Shown: piece by piece, positions 34,265 to 42,751 of the stretch
Layout of the letters: every line of letters starts with the position of its first letter
How positions within the stretch are numbered: the stretch's first letter is position 1
Position numbers and translations under genes: made by a program
NCBI GenBank assembly: GCA_964563925.1
Contig: CAZLZD010000019.1
Coordinates: 10,258-74,257, forward strand
Direction of reading: 5' to 3'
Source of the DNA: JAUILA01 sp964563925
Lineage (GTDB): Bacteria; Bacteroidota; Bacteroidia; Cytophagales; Cyclobacteriaceae
DNA length: 64,000 nucleotides
Notes under the pieces: generated by a model
What the model saw: the letters and a program-made list of their open reading frames with translations, nothing else
Told to the model about the DNA's origin: nothing
Database searches by the model: none

Positions 34265-34924
34265 ATGGCAGGTTTCGGGTTCTTGCGGCACATGATCGAT
34301 TCGATCAAACAGAACACGGCCCTTAAAGGCTCTAAAAAGTCGTTAAGGGAGCTGACTAAGGACTCACACTTCAAATATGGAAACACAGGTGATCCTGCCC
34401 AACTCGAAAACGTAGTAAGGTTGCGGTCAGAGAAGCGAAGAAAGGAGCGGATTCGCAATCAGCTAATTGCCATATCTATTGCAATCTTCTTCCTGTTTTT
34501 TGGGTACTTCATCACGCAGGAGTACTATTCACCTCAATTCGATAAGGAAAAAACCCTTTATACCGTGAAGGTTACCCGAATTTCCGATAATGAATTCCTC
34601 CGCACCCATTACTTTATGCTGGGCGGAAAAGCACAGGACATGCGATTCAAAAACGGGTTACGTCACCAGCATTCTGAAAGCTATTATGAGTCGGGATACC
34701 AGTTCAGGTCGGCCCTGTATTATTACGACACACTCGTTACCGAGGTGTTCTTCAGTCCTGAGGGCGATACCCTCGAACTGATCACAAAAACAGAAATGCA
34801 CGACAATGCCATCCTGTTGTTCAGGAACCGGCAGCGAAATAAACTCATACAAGTGGGCTATATCCAGGGTCGTATCCTGCCTTCTACCCTGCAGATTAAA
34901 AATATGCCGGATTCACTTCGATAG
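34265..34924 (+). CDS. Membrane protein of unknown function
   Basis: A 219-residue protein. The N-terminus AGFGFLRHMIDSIKQN is followed by a basic stretch (RLRSEKRRKERIRNQL), one membrane segment (LIAISIAIFFLFFGYFIT), and an extracytoplasmic domain of about 130 residues with alternating strands (TLYTVKVTRISDNEFLRTHYFMLGG, SALYYYDTLVTEVFFSPEGDTLELITK). It shares its first part with the gene upstream. I do not recognise the domain. It lies five bases after its partner. Confidence 0.7.
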   Translation: MAGFGFLRHMIDSIKQNTALKGSKKSLRELTKDSHFKYGNTGDPAQLENVVRLRSEKRRKERIRNQLIAISIAIFFLFFGYFITQEYYSPQFDKEKTLYTVKVTRISDNEFLRTHYFMLGGKAQDMRFKNGLRHQHSESYYESGYQFRSALYYYDTLVTEVFFSPEGDTLELITKTEMHDNAILLFRNRQRNKLIQVGYIQGRILPSTLQIKNMPDSLR

Positions 34925-34939
34925 CTTGCCCAATGGCCT

Positions 34940-34947
34940 TACTTTTG
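34940..34947 (+). promoter_or_regulatory. -7 promoter element TACTTTTG before the esterase gene
   Basis: Matches TAnnTTTG, predicting a start near 34954 and a 16-base leader. No clear -33 element. A palindrome TTTTGCC-C-GGCAAAA overlaps it at 34943-34957. Confidence 0.4.
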
Positions 34948-34969
34948 CCCGGCAAAAAATCATCTGATC

Positions 34970-35806
34970 ATGCCTTCTATTTTTCGATTAATGTTAACAT
35001 GTATTTTCGGCTTGTCGGTGAGTGGTGTGTCCCATTCCCAGACCGTCACCTGCCTGAATGAAGTTTTTTCACACACCATCTCTTCAGATCCACTCGGGGA
35101 GGACCGGGAAATTTGGGTGTCCCTACCCATGAATTATAAGAAGGGAGAATCCTATCCCGTTTTGTATGTCCTGGATGCCGAGTGGAGGTTTGATCTTGTG
35201 CGAAGCATGGCATATGACCTCTCTGGCAACCGGAAGATTCCCAGGCACATTGTTGTAGGGATTCCACACATCGATATGGAGAATAAACGTGGTATTGACC
35301 TGACCTTCAGCCAATCCAGAATTGAGTACGACGGGGAAGCGGTCGATTCCACCTGGTACAATGCGTCAAACTCGGGAGGTGCCGAACGATTTTATCATTT
35401 CCTGAGTGATGAATTGATCCCGCTGATTAATAAGCATTATGCCACCAACGGAAACAATATATTGGTGGGCCATTCCTACGGAGGGTATTTCGGGGCTTAC
35501 ATTGCAGGGAGGAACCATCCGTTTTCCGCTCTTCAGTTGTATGACCCAAGCCTGTGGTATTCAGGAGGTGAAGCCATGGAACAGGCTTTGAAGAATACAA
35601 ATAAGGAAATAAACGTTTTCGTAACGTATCAGGATGAACCGGAATACCACGCAGGTATGATTCGGGATTTCATTGAATCAGCCGGCGAATACTTTCAGTT
35701 TGGATCTTTGAGCTTTCCGGAAGAGACTCATAATTCATTATTTATGCGAAGCTTTCTTGAAGGTATGTCATTTCTGTATTCTGACTATCGGGTAGGAACT
35801 GATTGA
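34970..35806 (+). CDS. Secreted esterase of the alpha/beta-hydrolase (esterase D/IroE-like) family
   Basis: A 278-residue protein with a signal peptide (ends near VSHSQ). The family block REIWVSLPMNYKKGESYPVLYVLDAEW is typical of putative esterases PF00756. The nucleophile is in GHSYGG; the acid is probably the Asp in YDPSLWYSG, and the base the His in ETHNSLF. A likely function is hydrolysis of esters or siderophore lactones in the periplasm; the substrate is not known. Confidence 0.85.
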   Translation: MPSIFRLMLTCIFGLSVSGVSHSQTVTCLNEVFSHTISSDPLGEDREIWVSLPMNYKKGESYPVLYVLDAEWRFDLVRSMAYDLSGNRKIPRHIVVGIPHIDMENKRGIDLTFSQSRIEYDGEAVDSTWYNASNSGGAERFYHFLSDELIPLINKHYATNGNNILVGHSYGGYFGAYIAGRNHPFSALQLYDPSLWYSGGEAMEQALKNTNKEINVFVTYQDEPEYHAGMIRDFIESAGEYFQFGSLSFPEETHNSLFMRSFLEGMSFLYSDYRVGTD

Positions 35807-35896
35807 GAACATGCCCTTCTTCAAATGGCTGGAGAATTGTAACTTTCCTCGGATAAACCCAGTATATTGATATATCATCCAAATAAATCGCTTCGA

Positions 35897-36349
35897 ATGA
35901 AATCATTACTAACCTCGATCGTTCTGCTGATCAGTTTCTCCGGTATCCTTGCTCAAAATCCGGAATATGACAGCGCCCTTGCCAGCGAAATGGGTGCAGA
36001 TCAGTATGGCATGAAATCGTATGTCTTTGCGATGCTTGTATCCGGGCAAAATAACGAGACAGATAAAGAAAAGTTAAATGAATTGTTTGCCGGTCATCAG
36101 GAGAATATACGGCGGCTTGCTGAAGAAGGAAAACTTGTAGTAGCGGGACCCTTCTTCAAAAATGACGAAGGATACCGTGGATTGTTTATTCTGGATGTAC
36201 CCACCGTAGAAGAAGCCCGGGCGCTCATGGGTACTGATCCTGCAATTGCTGCGGATGTACTGGCAGTTAAGCTATATCCCTGGTATGGATCGGCCGCCCT
36301 TCCCGCCTACCTGGAGGTACATAAAAAAATCGCACGGGACAATCCGTAA
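35897..36349 (+). CDS. Secreted YCII-domain protein
   Basis: A 150-residue protein with a signal peptide (MKSLLTSIVLLISFSGILAQ). The rest is a YCII-type ferredoxin-like domain: KSYVFAMLVSGQN, ENIRRLAEEGKLVVAGPF, GLFILDVPTVEEARALMGTDPAIAADVLAVKLYPWYG. The conserved histidine of the family lies in AGHQENI. YCII proteins are small, sometimes enzymatic domains with unclear roles; an exported version is somewhat unusual. I start at the ATG 35897, ten codons into the open frame, because it gives the signal peptide. Confidence 0.82.
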   Translation: MKSLLTSIVLLISFSGILAQNPEYDSALASEMGADQYGMKSYVFAMLVSGQNNETDKEKLNELFAGHQENIRRLAEEGKLVVAGPFFKNDEGYRGLFILDVPTVEEARALMGTDPAIAADVLAVKLYPWYGSAALPAYLEVHKKIARDNP

Positions 36350-36455
36350 ACGGGCCAACGGCGTTAAAGCGTACGCTATTTATCAATACGCGTAACCTTC
36401 GGCTTGTATCCTGTACCAATAAGTAATAAATTCAAACCTTCCAACGGATCGAATA

Positions 36456-37016
36456 ATGCGAAGAAGACAAGCCATACGTTCTGCAGGGGCTCTGGCCGGA
36501 GGGGTATTCCTGGTACCTCAATTTCTCACCGGTTGTAAGAAAGAACCCTATAAATACGAATTATTTCAATGGGGTGACACGGAACTCTTCAATGAGGTGG
36601 CCGAATTTATACTGCCGGCCACAACCGACTCACCCGGTGCCAGGGCAGCGGATGTGGGTGATTTTATTCAGCTCATGGTCACAGATTGCTATTCTCCCGC
36701 AAATCAGGAAGCCTTTCTTAACGGATTTCGCCAGTTCAAACTAAATCTTGAAAAGACCTATGGCCACCATTTTATCGACCTCGAGGCAGCGCAAAAAGCC
36801 GAAATACTGGAAGGCCTTAAATCAGAGGCGAATGCGTATTACACAAATCAAAAACCGGGAGAACCCGAACACTTTTATGCGATGCTCATCACTATGGTAA
36901 TGGTTGGATATTTTACCTCTGAGACGGGGGCCACCCAGGCGCTTCGTTATGTGCCAGTACCCGGTGAACAAAAGGGCATTGTACCATATAATGGTGAAAA
37001 AGCCTGGGCACTTTAA
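36456..37016 (+). CDS. Gluconate 2-dehydrogenase subunit 3-family protein, Tat/lipoprotein signal
   Basis: A 186-residue protein. The N-terminus MRRRQAIRSAGALAGGVFLVPQFLTGC is an arginine-rich Tat-like signal with a lipobox-like FLTGC. The mature part (LFNEVAEFILPATTDSPGARAADVGDFI) is the family signature. It is the small partner of the GMC oxidoreductase 14 bases downstream and probably carries the cofactor-free flavoprotein across the membrane, as for gluconate and fructose dehydrogenase complexes. A candidate promoter is TTG at 36404-36406 with TAAATTCA at 36427-36434. Confidence 0.87.
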   Translation: MRRRQAIRSAGALAGGVFLVPQFLTGCKKEPYKYELFQWGDTELFNEVAEFILPATTDSPGARAADVGDFIQLMVTDCYSPANQEAFLNGFRQFKLNLEKTYGHHFIDLEAAQKAEILEGLKSEANAYYTNQKPGEPEHFYAMLITMVMVGYFTSETGATQALRYVPVPGEQKGIVPYNGEKAWAL

Positions 37017-37030
37017 TCCCCCGACACATT

Positions 37031-38722
37031 ATGGCAGAAAATACCTTTGACGCAATTGTAATAGGCTCAGGAATGAGCGGAGGCTGGGCCGCCAAGGAAT
37101 TATGCGAAGCCGGCTTCAAGACCCTGGTGCTTGAACGCGGACGCATGGTGGAGCACCTTAAGGATTATCCTACCGCCACCATGAATCCCTGGGATTTTCC
37201 TCACAGGAATATGATCCCATACAAAGTTCAGGCAGCCAATCCGGTGGTGAGCAGGTGTTACGCCTTTGGCGAATCCACCGAACATTTTTTTGTCAAGGAC
37301 ACGGAGCATCCTTACGTTCAGGAAAAACCTTTTGACTGGATACGCGGATACCAGGTGGGAGGCAAATCCCTGTTATGGGCACGCCAGGTACAGCGCTGGA
37401 GTTCGTACGATTTTGATGCCCCGCGGAGAGACGGAGAAGGTATCGAATGGCCTCTTGGATACGAGGATATCGCGCCATGGTACAGCCGGGTGGAAGAATT
37501 TATCGGGGTCAGTGGAAACAAGGACGGGCTCGACACCCTCCCGGATGGCGAATTCCTGCCGCCCTGGGAGATGAATGCAGTTGAAGCACACATCACTGAG
37601 TCCATTTATAAAAACTACCAGGACCGCACCCCTATTATCGGCCGGTGCGCCCACCTTACGGAAGTAAAGGAGATTCACCGCCAGCAGGGTCGCGGTAAGT
37701 GCATGGCACGCAGCCTGTGTGAACGCGGATGTCCGTTCGGCGCCTACTACAGTTCGACCTCCTCCACGATTCCCTGGGCTCAGAAAACAGGAAATATGAC
37801 CCTTGTGACCAACGCCGTGGTTGAATCCATCGTCTACGATGAGACTACCGGCAAAGCCTCCGGGGTGCGCGTCATTGACAGCCAGTCCAAATCCGCTTCC
37901 ACCTACAATGCACGAATTATCTTTGTGAATGCAGCCTGTCTGAACAGCAACCTGATCCTGTTGAATTCAAGATCGGAGAGGTTTCCTGGCGGACTCGGAA
38001 ATGATAATGGATTACTGGGCAGGTATGTGGCCTTTCATAATTACCGGGGCAAAATTTCCGCCCGGTTTAACGGATACATGGACACCTATTACACCGGCCG
38101 ACGGCCCACCAGCGTTATGATGCCCAATTTCAGAAATGTCTATGGTCAGGAAATGCCATTCAAACGTGGCTACCAGGTCCATTTCTCCGCGAGCCGCATG
38201 AGCTGGGGACGGGAGGTAGACGGGCCGCAATACGGGCCGGAATTCAAACAAAAACAATCTGTTCCGGGAGAATGGGATATATACATGATGATGCAGGGAG
38301 AGACTGTACCAAGGGAAGAAAATCATGTGCGACTGAGCCCCACAGAAAAAGACGAATGGGGAGTCCCGCAATTGATCACTTCGGTAGGTTATCATGAAAA
38401 CGACGAACTGGTCATGCAGGATTTTCATGAGCAGGGGAAAGAAATGCTGGAGAAGGCAGGTTGTACTGACATCGTGATCAGTGATACGGGGCAGGCTCCG
38501 GGACTTGATATTCATGAAATGGGAGGCGTGCGCATGGGGAATGACCCGTCCACTTCCCTGCTGAATGGGTGGAACCAACTGCATCAGTGTAAAAATGTGT
38601 TCGTCACCGATGGGGCTGCCATGACTTCCACGGGCACCCAGAATCCATCGCTGACCTTTATGGCCCTGACCGCCCGGGCCGCGGAATATGCCGCTACGAA
38701 TATGAAAGATGGTGCGCTGTGA
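37031..38722 (+). CDS. GMC-family flavin oxidoreductase (large subunit of a sugar/alcohol dehydrogenase)
   Basis: A 563-residue FAD enzyme. The Rossmann motif is in DAIVIGSGMSGGWAAKELCEAGF. The FAD-binding His/Gly region around VGGKSLLWARQVQRWS and CERGCPFGAYYSSTSST match the glucose/choline-type group. The C-terminal active-site His lies in DIHEMGGVRMG and the Asn in TGTQNPSLTFMAL. It oxidises sugars or polyols in the periplasm. The missing signal peptide fits export together with the Tat-bearing partner upstream. Cytochrome partner not in the window. Confidence 0.92.
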   Translation: MAENTFDAIVIGSGMSGGWAAKELCEAGFKTLVLERGRMVEHLKDYPTATMNPWDFPHRNMIPYKVQAANPVVSRCYAFGESTEHFFVKDTEHPYVQEKPFDWIRGYQVGGKSLLWARQVQRWSSYDFDAPRRDGEGIEWPLGYEDIAPWYSRVEEFIGVSGNKDGLDTLPDGEFLPPWEMNAVEAHITESIYKNYQDRTPIIGRCAHLTEVKEIHRQQGRGKCMARSLCERGCPFGAYYSSTSSTIPWAQKTGNMTLVTNAVVESIVYDETTGKASGVRVIDSQSKSASTYNARIIFVNAACLNSNLILLNSRSERFPGGLGNDNGLLGRYVAFHNYRGKISARFNGYMDTYYTGRRPTSVMMPNFRNVYGQEMPFKRGYQVHFSASRMSWGREVDGPQYGPEFKQKQSVPGEWDIYMMMQGETVPREENHVRLSPTEKDEWGVPQLITSVGYHENDELVMQDFHEQGKEMLEKAGCTDIVISDTGQAPGLDIHEMGGVRMGNDPSTSLLNGWNQLHQCKNVFVTDGAAMTSTGTQNPSLTFMALTARAAEYAATNMKDGAL

Positions 38723-38794
38723 CAAGCGTCCTGTGCGACTTGTGTCCTGTGACAGGTGATCTGTGACCTGACCTTTGACCTGAGCTGTGACCTG
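38717..38794 (+). repeat. Degenerate short repeat CTGTGAC x6 after the GMC gene
   Basis: CTGTGAC or a one-step variant starts at 38717, 38731, 38747, 38761, 38773 and 38785, with spacings of 12-16 bases. The first copy contains the stop codon of the GMC gene. No open frame of note runs through it. Confidence 0.55.
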
Positions 38795-38833
38795 CGAAGA
38801 GGTATGGTGCTGTACTGGAGGACTTAAAAAAGA

Positions 38834-38856
38834 AAACCCCGGATAATCCGGGGTTT
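38834..38856 (-). terminator. Terminator downstream of tRNA-Cys
   Basis: Perfect stem AAACCCCGGA / TCCGGGGTTT with a three-base loop. Read on the minus strand it is followed by TTCTTTTTT. The plus strand has TATTTTT after it, so it may also end the GMC transcript. Confidence 0.85.
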
Positions 38857-38863
38857 ATTTTTG

Positions 38864-38934
38864 AGGCGCTGAGCGGATTCGAACCGCTGTAAAAGGTTTT
38901 GCAGACCTCTGCCTAGCCACTCGGCCACAGCGCC
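38864..38934 (-). tRNA. tRNA-Cys (anticodon GCA)
   Basis: A 71-base cloverleaf on the minus strand. The acceptor stem is GGCGCTG/CAGCGCC. The anticodon loop is CTGCAAA with anticodon GCA, closed by a stem GAGGT/ACCTT. The T arm contains GGTTCGAATCC. The discriminator base is U, as expected for tRNA-Cys. CCA is not encoded. It lies 125 bases downstream of rpsA, beyond the rpsA terminator, and is followed by its own terminator. Confidence 0.95.
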
Positions 38935-39000
38935 ATCTTATGGGGGCAAAACTAACCATATTCAACCTGTCTTCAAAGCTTTTTTGATAACAGGTGTGAC

Positions 39001-39034
39001 AAAAAAGGAAGGGACGGTCCTTAAACCATCCCTT
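39001..39034 (-). terminator. Terminator of rpsA
   Basis: Stem AAGGGATGGT / ACCGTCCCTT (one G-U pair) with a six-base loop at 39009-39034, followed on the minus strand by CCTTTTTT. It lies 25 bases after the rpsA stop. Confidence 0.85.
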
Positions 39035-39059
39035 CACAATTGTTCCGATTTAAAGCGAA

Positions 39060-41180
39060 TCAGGCCTTGTCTTCGTCTGATTCCTCTTCGTCTTCAGTTT
39101 CTGCTTTCGCGCTTTCAACTTCTCCTTTCAGCTCTTCCCCTTTGGCGGTGGAAGTTTTGCTTTCAGGGAGTTCTTCCTCAATCTTGTCAGCAGTGGATTT
39201 CTGTGATTCATCCTTCTCATCGGCCTTCTCCTTTTTGGGAGCCGCTTTTGCCTCGGCTGAACCACTGTCTTCCATTTGTTCCTTAAGCGCACTCAACGCT
39301 TCAAGATCACCGAGGGTAGACTTCTCAGCTTCCTGGCGGGGAGCTGATGATTTACCACGGCTCTGCTTTTTCTGCGTTTTGGGCTGCTCAATCTCCTGAT
39401 TGGTGTAAACCGCCTTATGAGAAAGCTGTATCCGCTTGTCATCCTTGGAGAATTCAACGACTTTGAAGTCTAGCTTCTCACCAACCTTAGGCTTGGAACC
39501 GTCTTCTTTCTCCAGGTTCTTATTGTTACAGAATCCTTCAATTCCGTAAGGCAATTCAAGAACCGCACCTTTATCATTCAGGCCGATGATCGTGCATTTG
39601 TGAACTGATCCCAGCTTGAATACACTTTCGAATGTATCCCAGGGATTCTCCTCAAGATGCTTGTGGCTCAGGGCAAGACGTCGGTTTTCCACGTCCAGCT
39701 CAAGTACAACCACTTCCAGTTCATCACCTACTTTCACAAATTCGGAAGGATGTTTGATCTTCTTGGTCCAGCTAAGGTCTGATACGTGAACCAAACCATC
39801 AATACCTTCTTCCAGCTCGATAAACAGTCCGAAGTTAGTCAGGTTACGCACAATACCTTTATGACGCGTACCTACCGCATACTTGGTAAGTACATCCTGC
39901 TTGTCCCATGGATCTTCTGTAAGCTGCTTGATGCCCAGTGACATCTTGCGCTCTTCGCGGTCCATGGTCAGCACGACTGCTTCCAGTTCGTCACCGATGT
40001 TTATGAAATCCTGGGGATTTCTCAGGTGTTGTGACCAGGACATTTCCGATACGTGGATAAGTCCTTCCACACCTGGCTGAATTTCAAGGAATGCACCGTA
40101 GTCAGCCACATTCACAATCTTACCCTTCACCTTGGATCCCACATCGAGATCTTCCGGCAGGGAATCCCACGGATGCGCAGTAAGCTGCTTCATACCGAGT
40201 GAGATACGTTTTTTATCCTCATCAAAGTCAAGTACAACCACTTTCACCGTTGCGTCAAGGTTCAGAACCTCTTCCGGATGGTTGATACGACCCCATGAAA
40301 TATCTGTAATGTGCAGCAGTCCGTCAACACCACCCAGGTCAATAAACACACCGAAGTTGGTCATGTTCTTGATAGTACCTTCCAGTACCTGTCCTTTCTC
40401 CAGGTTGTTGAGGATTTCGGCTTTTTGCTTTTCGAGGTCTTTCTCAATGAGTACTTTGTGGGATACTACCACGTTATCATTGGAGTAGTTGATCTTAACC
40501 ACTTTAACCTCCATTGCCTTGCCTACAAAGACATCGAAGTCACGAATAGGCTTCACATCGATCTGTGATCCGGGAAGGAACGCCTCCACGCCGTAAATAT
40601 CGACGATCAGACCACCTTTGGTCCGGCGTTTTACAAAACCTTCGATCACCTTGTCATTCTCATAAGCATCCTGGATCATATCCCAGGCCTGAACGATCTT
40701 GGCTTTGCGACGGGATAATACCAGCTGTCCGTTGGCATTCTCCTGCTCTTCTATAAATACTTCTACTTCGTCACCTACTTTCAGATCAGGCAGGTCACGA
40801 AATTCAGTAGCCGATACAAGTCCGTCAGACTTAAAACCGATGTTAAGAATGACATCGCGGTCATTAATTCCCACGACGGTACCGGTAACCAGTTCTTTCT
40901 CTTCGATGGTAGTAAGTGTATCATCATACATTAACTCCATCTCCTGGCGCTGCTTTTTGTTGTAACCTTCGCCAAATCCTTTTGTCTCAAAGGCTTCCCA
41001 GTCAAAATCACCAGGTTCCGGCGAAGCGTTCACCGGTTCTTCAGCCTGAGCTGCCTGAGGCTTCTCCTCCGCTGTAGCAGTTTCCTCAGCTACCGGGGCC
41101 TGCTGCCCTTCGTTCTGAGTTTCTTCATTGGCAGTGGTTTCTTTCTTTTCCTCTTCTGCCGCTTTGTTATCGTTTGCCAT
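39060..41180 (-). CDS. rpsA: 30S ribosomal protein S1 with acidic tails
   Basis: A 706-residue protein that brings mRNA to the 30S subunit. Six S1 RNA-binding repeats are visible, from GTVVGINDRDVILNIGF (residue ~105) through KNMTNFGVFIDLGGVDGLLHITDIS, NVADYGAFLEIQPGVEGLIHVSEMS, RNLTNFGLFIELEEGIDGLVHVSDLS to IGLNDKGAVLELPYGIEGF. An acidic N-terminal extension (~60 residues) and a long Lys/Glu/Ala-rich tail (~130 residues) make it longer than the E. coli protein (557 residues); such extensions occur in Bacteroidota S1. Its leader has a promoter at 41295-41302 and three hairpins, which could serve autoregulation. Confidence 0.95.
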   Translation of the reverse strand: MANDNKAAEEEKKETTANEETQNEGQQAPVAEETATAEEKPQAAQAEEPVNASPEPGDFDWEAFETKGFGEGYNKKQRQEMELMYDDTLTTIEEKELVTGTVVGINDRDVILNIGFKSDGLVSATEFRDLPDLKVGDEVEVFIEEQENANGQLVLSRRKAKIVQAWDMIQDAYENDKVIEGFVKRRTKGGLIVDIYGVEAFLPGSQIDVKPIRDFDVFVGKAMEVKVVKINYSNDNVVVSHKVLIEKDLEKQKAEILNNLEKGQVLEGTIKNMTNFGVFIDLGGVDGLLHITDISWGRINHPEEVLNLDATVKVVVLDFDEDKKRISLGMKQLTAHPWDSLPEDLDVGSKVKGKIVNVADYGAFLEIQPGVEGLIHVSEMSWSQHLRNPQDFINIGDELEAVVLTMDREERKMSLGIKQLTEDPWDKQDVLTKYAVGTRHKGIVRNLTNFGLFIELEEGIDGLVHVSDLSWTKKIKHPSEFVKVGDELEVVVLELDVENRRLALSHKHLEENPWDTFESVFKLGSVHKCTIIGLNDKGAVLELPYGIEGFCNNKNLEKEDGSKPKVGEKLDFKVVEFSKDDKRIQLSHKAVYTNQEIEQPKTQKKQSRGKSSAPRQEAEKSTLGDLEALSALKEQMEDSGSAEAKAAPKKEKADEKDESQKSTADKIEEELPESKTSTAKGEELKGEVESAKAETEDEEESDEDKA

Positions 41181-41191
41181 AATTAAATAAT

Positions 41192-41289
41192 TCGCTCTTT
41201 ATACATGCCGCCCCAGAGCGATAAGACGACAAATTTTGTTAAACATTCTATCCGCGGGAACTTCCCGGGTTTTCCTTTCAACGGAAAGG
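41192..41289 (-). promoter_or_regulatory. Structured leader of rpsA (three hairpins)
   Basis: In the ~108-base leader: CCTTTC-CGTT-GAAAGG (41274-41289) right at the predicted transcript start; CGGG-AAGTT-CCCG (41255-41267); and TCGCTCT ... AGAGCGA with a 16-base loop (41192-41221) ending 11 bases before the ATG. None is followed by a T-run. S1 is known to repress its own translation in Proteobacteria, so an autoregulatory role is plausible but not shown. Confidence 0.5.
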
Positions 41290-41294
41290 GAGCG

Positions 41295-41302
41295 CAAATT
41301 TA
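41295..41302 (-). promoter_or_regulatory. -7 promoter element TAAATTTG for rpsA
   Basis: Matches TAnnTTTG; predicts a transcript start near 41288, just after the tolC terminator. No clear TTG at -33. Confidence 0.55.
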
Positions 41303-41333
41303 GCTAAAAAATTGGTTTAATGACAGTAATGCC

Positions 41334-41363
41334 AAAAAAAAGGAGCCTCCCGAAGGAGGCCCC
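41334..41363 (-). terminator. Terminator of the ATPase-tolC operon
   Basis: Stem GGGGCCTCC / GGAGGCTCC (one wobble) with TTCG loop at 41342-41363, followed on the minus strand by eight T. It lies 25 bases after the tolC-type stop. Confidence 0.9.
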
Positions 41364-41388
41364 TGCCATGTATATGGCTGCTGTATTT

Positions 41389-42744
41389 TTATTGCGGAAT
41401 GTCTTCGGTACCCAGTGTTCCCAGGGCATACTGAAGGAGGAAATCCTGGAAAAGGAGAATATACTTGGCCTGGGCATGTGCTCCCTGTGCCTGCACATAA
41501 TCTGCGTTGGCCTGCACATAATCCACGTAACTCGAAACCTGCAGGTTAAAGCGTTCTTCCTGGAGTTGGTAATTGAGCTCGGCGGCTTCCAGCTGTGATT
41601 CGGTCACATCAAATGCCTTCATGGCATCCCGCAGGTTTTGATACGCCCGGATAACTTCCTGCTTGGCCGTATTCTCCAGGCCCTGCTTATCCAGCTGACT
41701 GTTCTGGTAATTCACCTTGGCCCTTACCACCTGCGACCGCGTCTGCAGTCCGGTAAATATCGGAATGTATATGGCGACTCCGTACGTCTTCCGTACGTTA
41801 TCGGTAAAAAATTGCTGATCAAAATTACGTGTCGCTTCGCTTCCTACTAAATTGTTGTAGAATGATTCATAACTGAAGAAGGCCGACAACGACGGGAAAT
41901 ACGATCCTCTCTGCGCCTGAAGGGCAAAGCGGGTGGCTTCCTCTGTGGATTCAGCCTGCTTGAGGTCTGCTCGCTGATCCATGGCCACCTCGAGCAGTGA
42001 ATCCCGCGTATAATCTTCATAGGCAAACCGGGAAAGCTCCCAGGTAGGTTCGACTACGGCAAAGGCTTCATTGGGATTCATCAGCAGGGTCTGGGCCAGT
42101 GTGGCTTTGTCATTATTAAGGGTGATTTCAGCCCGGAGGACTTCAAGCTCAGAATTCTTCACCTGGTATCTTTGATTGACGAGATCAACTTCAGCCCGGC
42201 TGCCGGCATTGACCATCTCCTGCATTTGCCGGAGCTGTTCCGACTGATTTTCAAGGTTCTCCCGTGCGATCAACAGCAGCTGCTGGTCCAGAAGGCATTG
42301 CAAATACTGATTGGCCACATCCCGGATTACCGTTTCTTTCGTTCGCTGCACCATATGTGCCTGGGATTCCAGGGCATTTACTGATCTCCGCGTACTGTTG
42401 AGGCGGTTAAACCCGTTAAACAAAGTGAGGCTGACATCAGCGGAGGCATTCATAAAGTCACGCTTGGAATTGATAAGCTGTGCCTCCTGCTCGATCCACT
42501 GGTTTCCGTCTACCCGGCCATAGTTACTTCGGGCTGAAACATCGGGAGCCATCCTGGCATACGCAGAAGCTTTTTCAGCCTGGAATATATCCAGGCGGTT
42601 GCTTTCCTGTTTCAGGTTCACATTGTTTTCCAGGGCGATCCGTACCGCACCTGCGAGTGTGAGTTGTGTGGTATCCTGAGCAGAAAGGCCTGTTCCGGCG
42701 AATAGAACCAGGAGTAAAATAAGAATGTTGTTATTGGACTTCAT
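41389..42744 (-). CDS. TolC-family outer-membrane efflux protein
   Basis: A 451-residue protein with a signal peptide (ends GLSAQ) and the two-fold TolC layout. Each half has long helices with heptads (e.g. LDIFQAEKASAYARMAPDVSARSNYG; ENLENQSEQLRQMQEMVNAGSRAEVDLVNQ) and short barrel strands (ADVSLTLFNGFNR; YGVAIYIPIFTG). It forms the outer-membrane channel of a tripartite exporter. It lies seven bases behind the MacB-type ATPase gene in a sigma54-driven operon; no adaptor or permease is in the same operon, but both are encoded further on. Confidence 0.92.
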   Translation of the reverse strand: MKSNNNILILLLVLFAGTGLSAQDTTQLTLAGAVRIALENNVNLKQESNRLDIFQAEKASAYARMAPDVSARSNYGRVDGNQWIEQEAQLINSKRDFMNASADVSLTLFNGFNRLNSTRRSVNALESQAHMVQRTKETVIRDVANQYLQCLLDQQLLLIARENLENQSEQLRQMQEMVNAGSRAEVDLVNQRYQVKNSELEVLRAEITLNNDKATLAQTLLMNPNEAFAVVEPTWELSRFAYEDYTRDSLLEVAMDQRADLKQAESTEEATRFALQAQRGSYFPSLSAFFSYESFYNNLVGSEATRNFDQQFFTDNVRKTYGVAIYIPIFTGLQTRSQVVRAKVNYQNSQLDKQGLENTAKQEVIRAYQNLRDAMKAFDVTESQLEAAELNYQLQEERFNLQVSSYVDYVQANADYVQAQGAHAQAKYILLFQDFLLQYALGTLGTEDIPQ

Positions 42745-42751
42745 GCTTGTA

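Noticed and set aside
34943..34957. Palindrome TTTTGCCCGGCAAAA as a terminator
   Set aside because: The loop is one base, which cannot form a hairpin, and it overlaps a -7 element; at most it is an operator.
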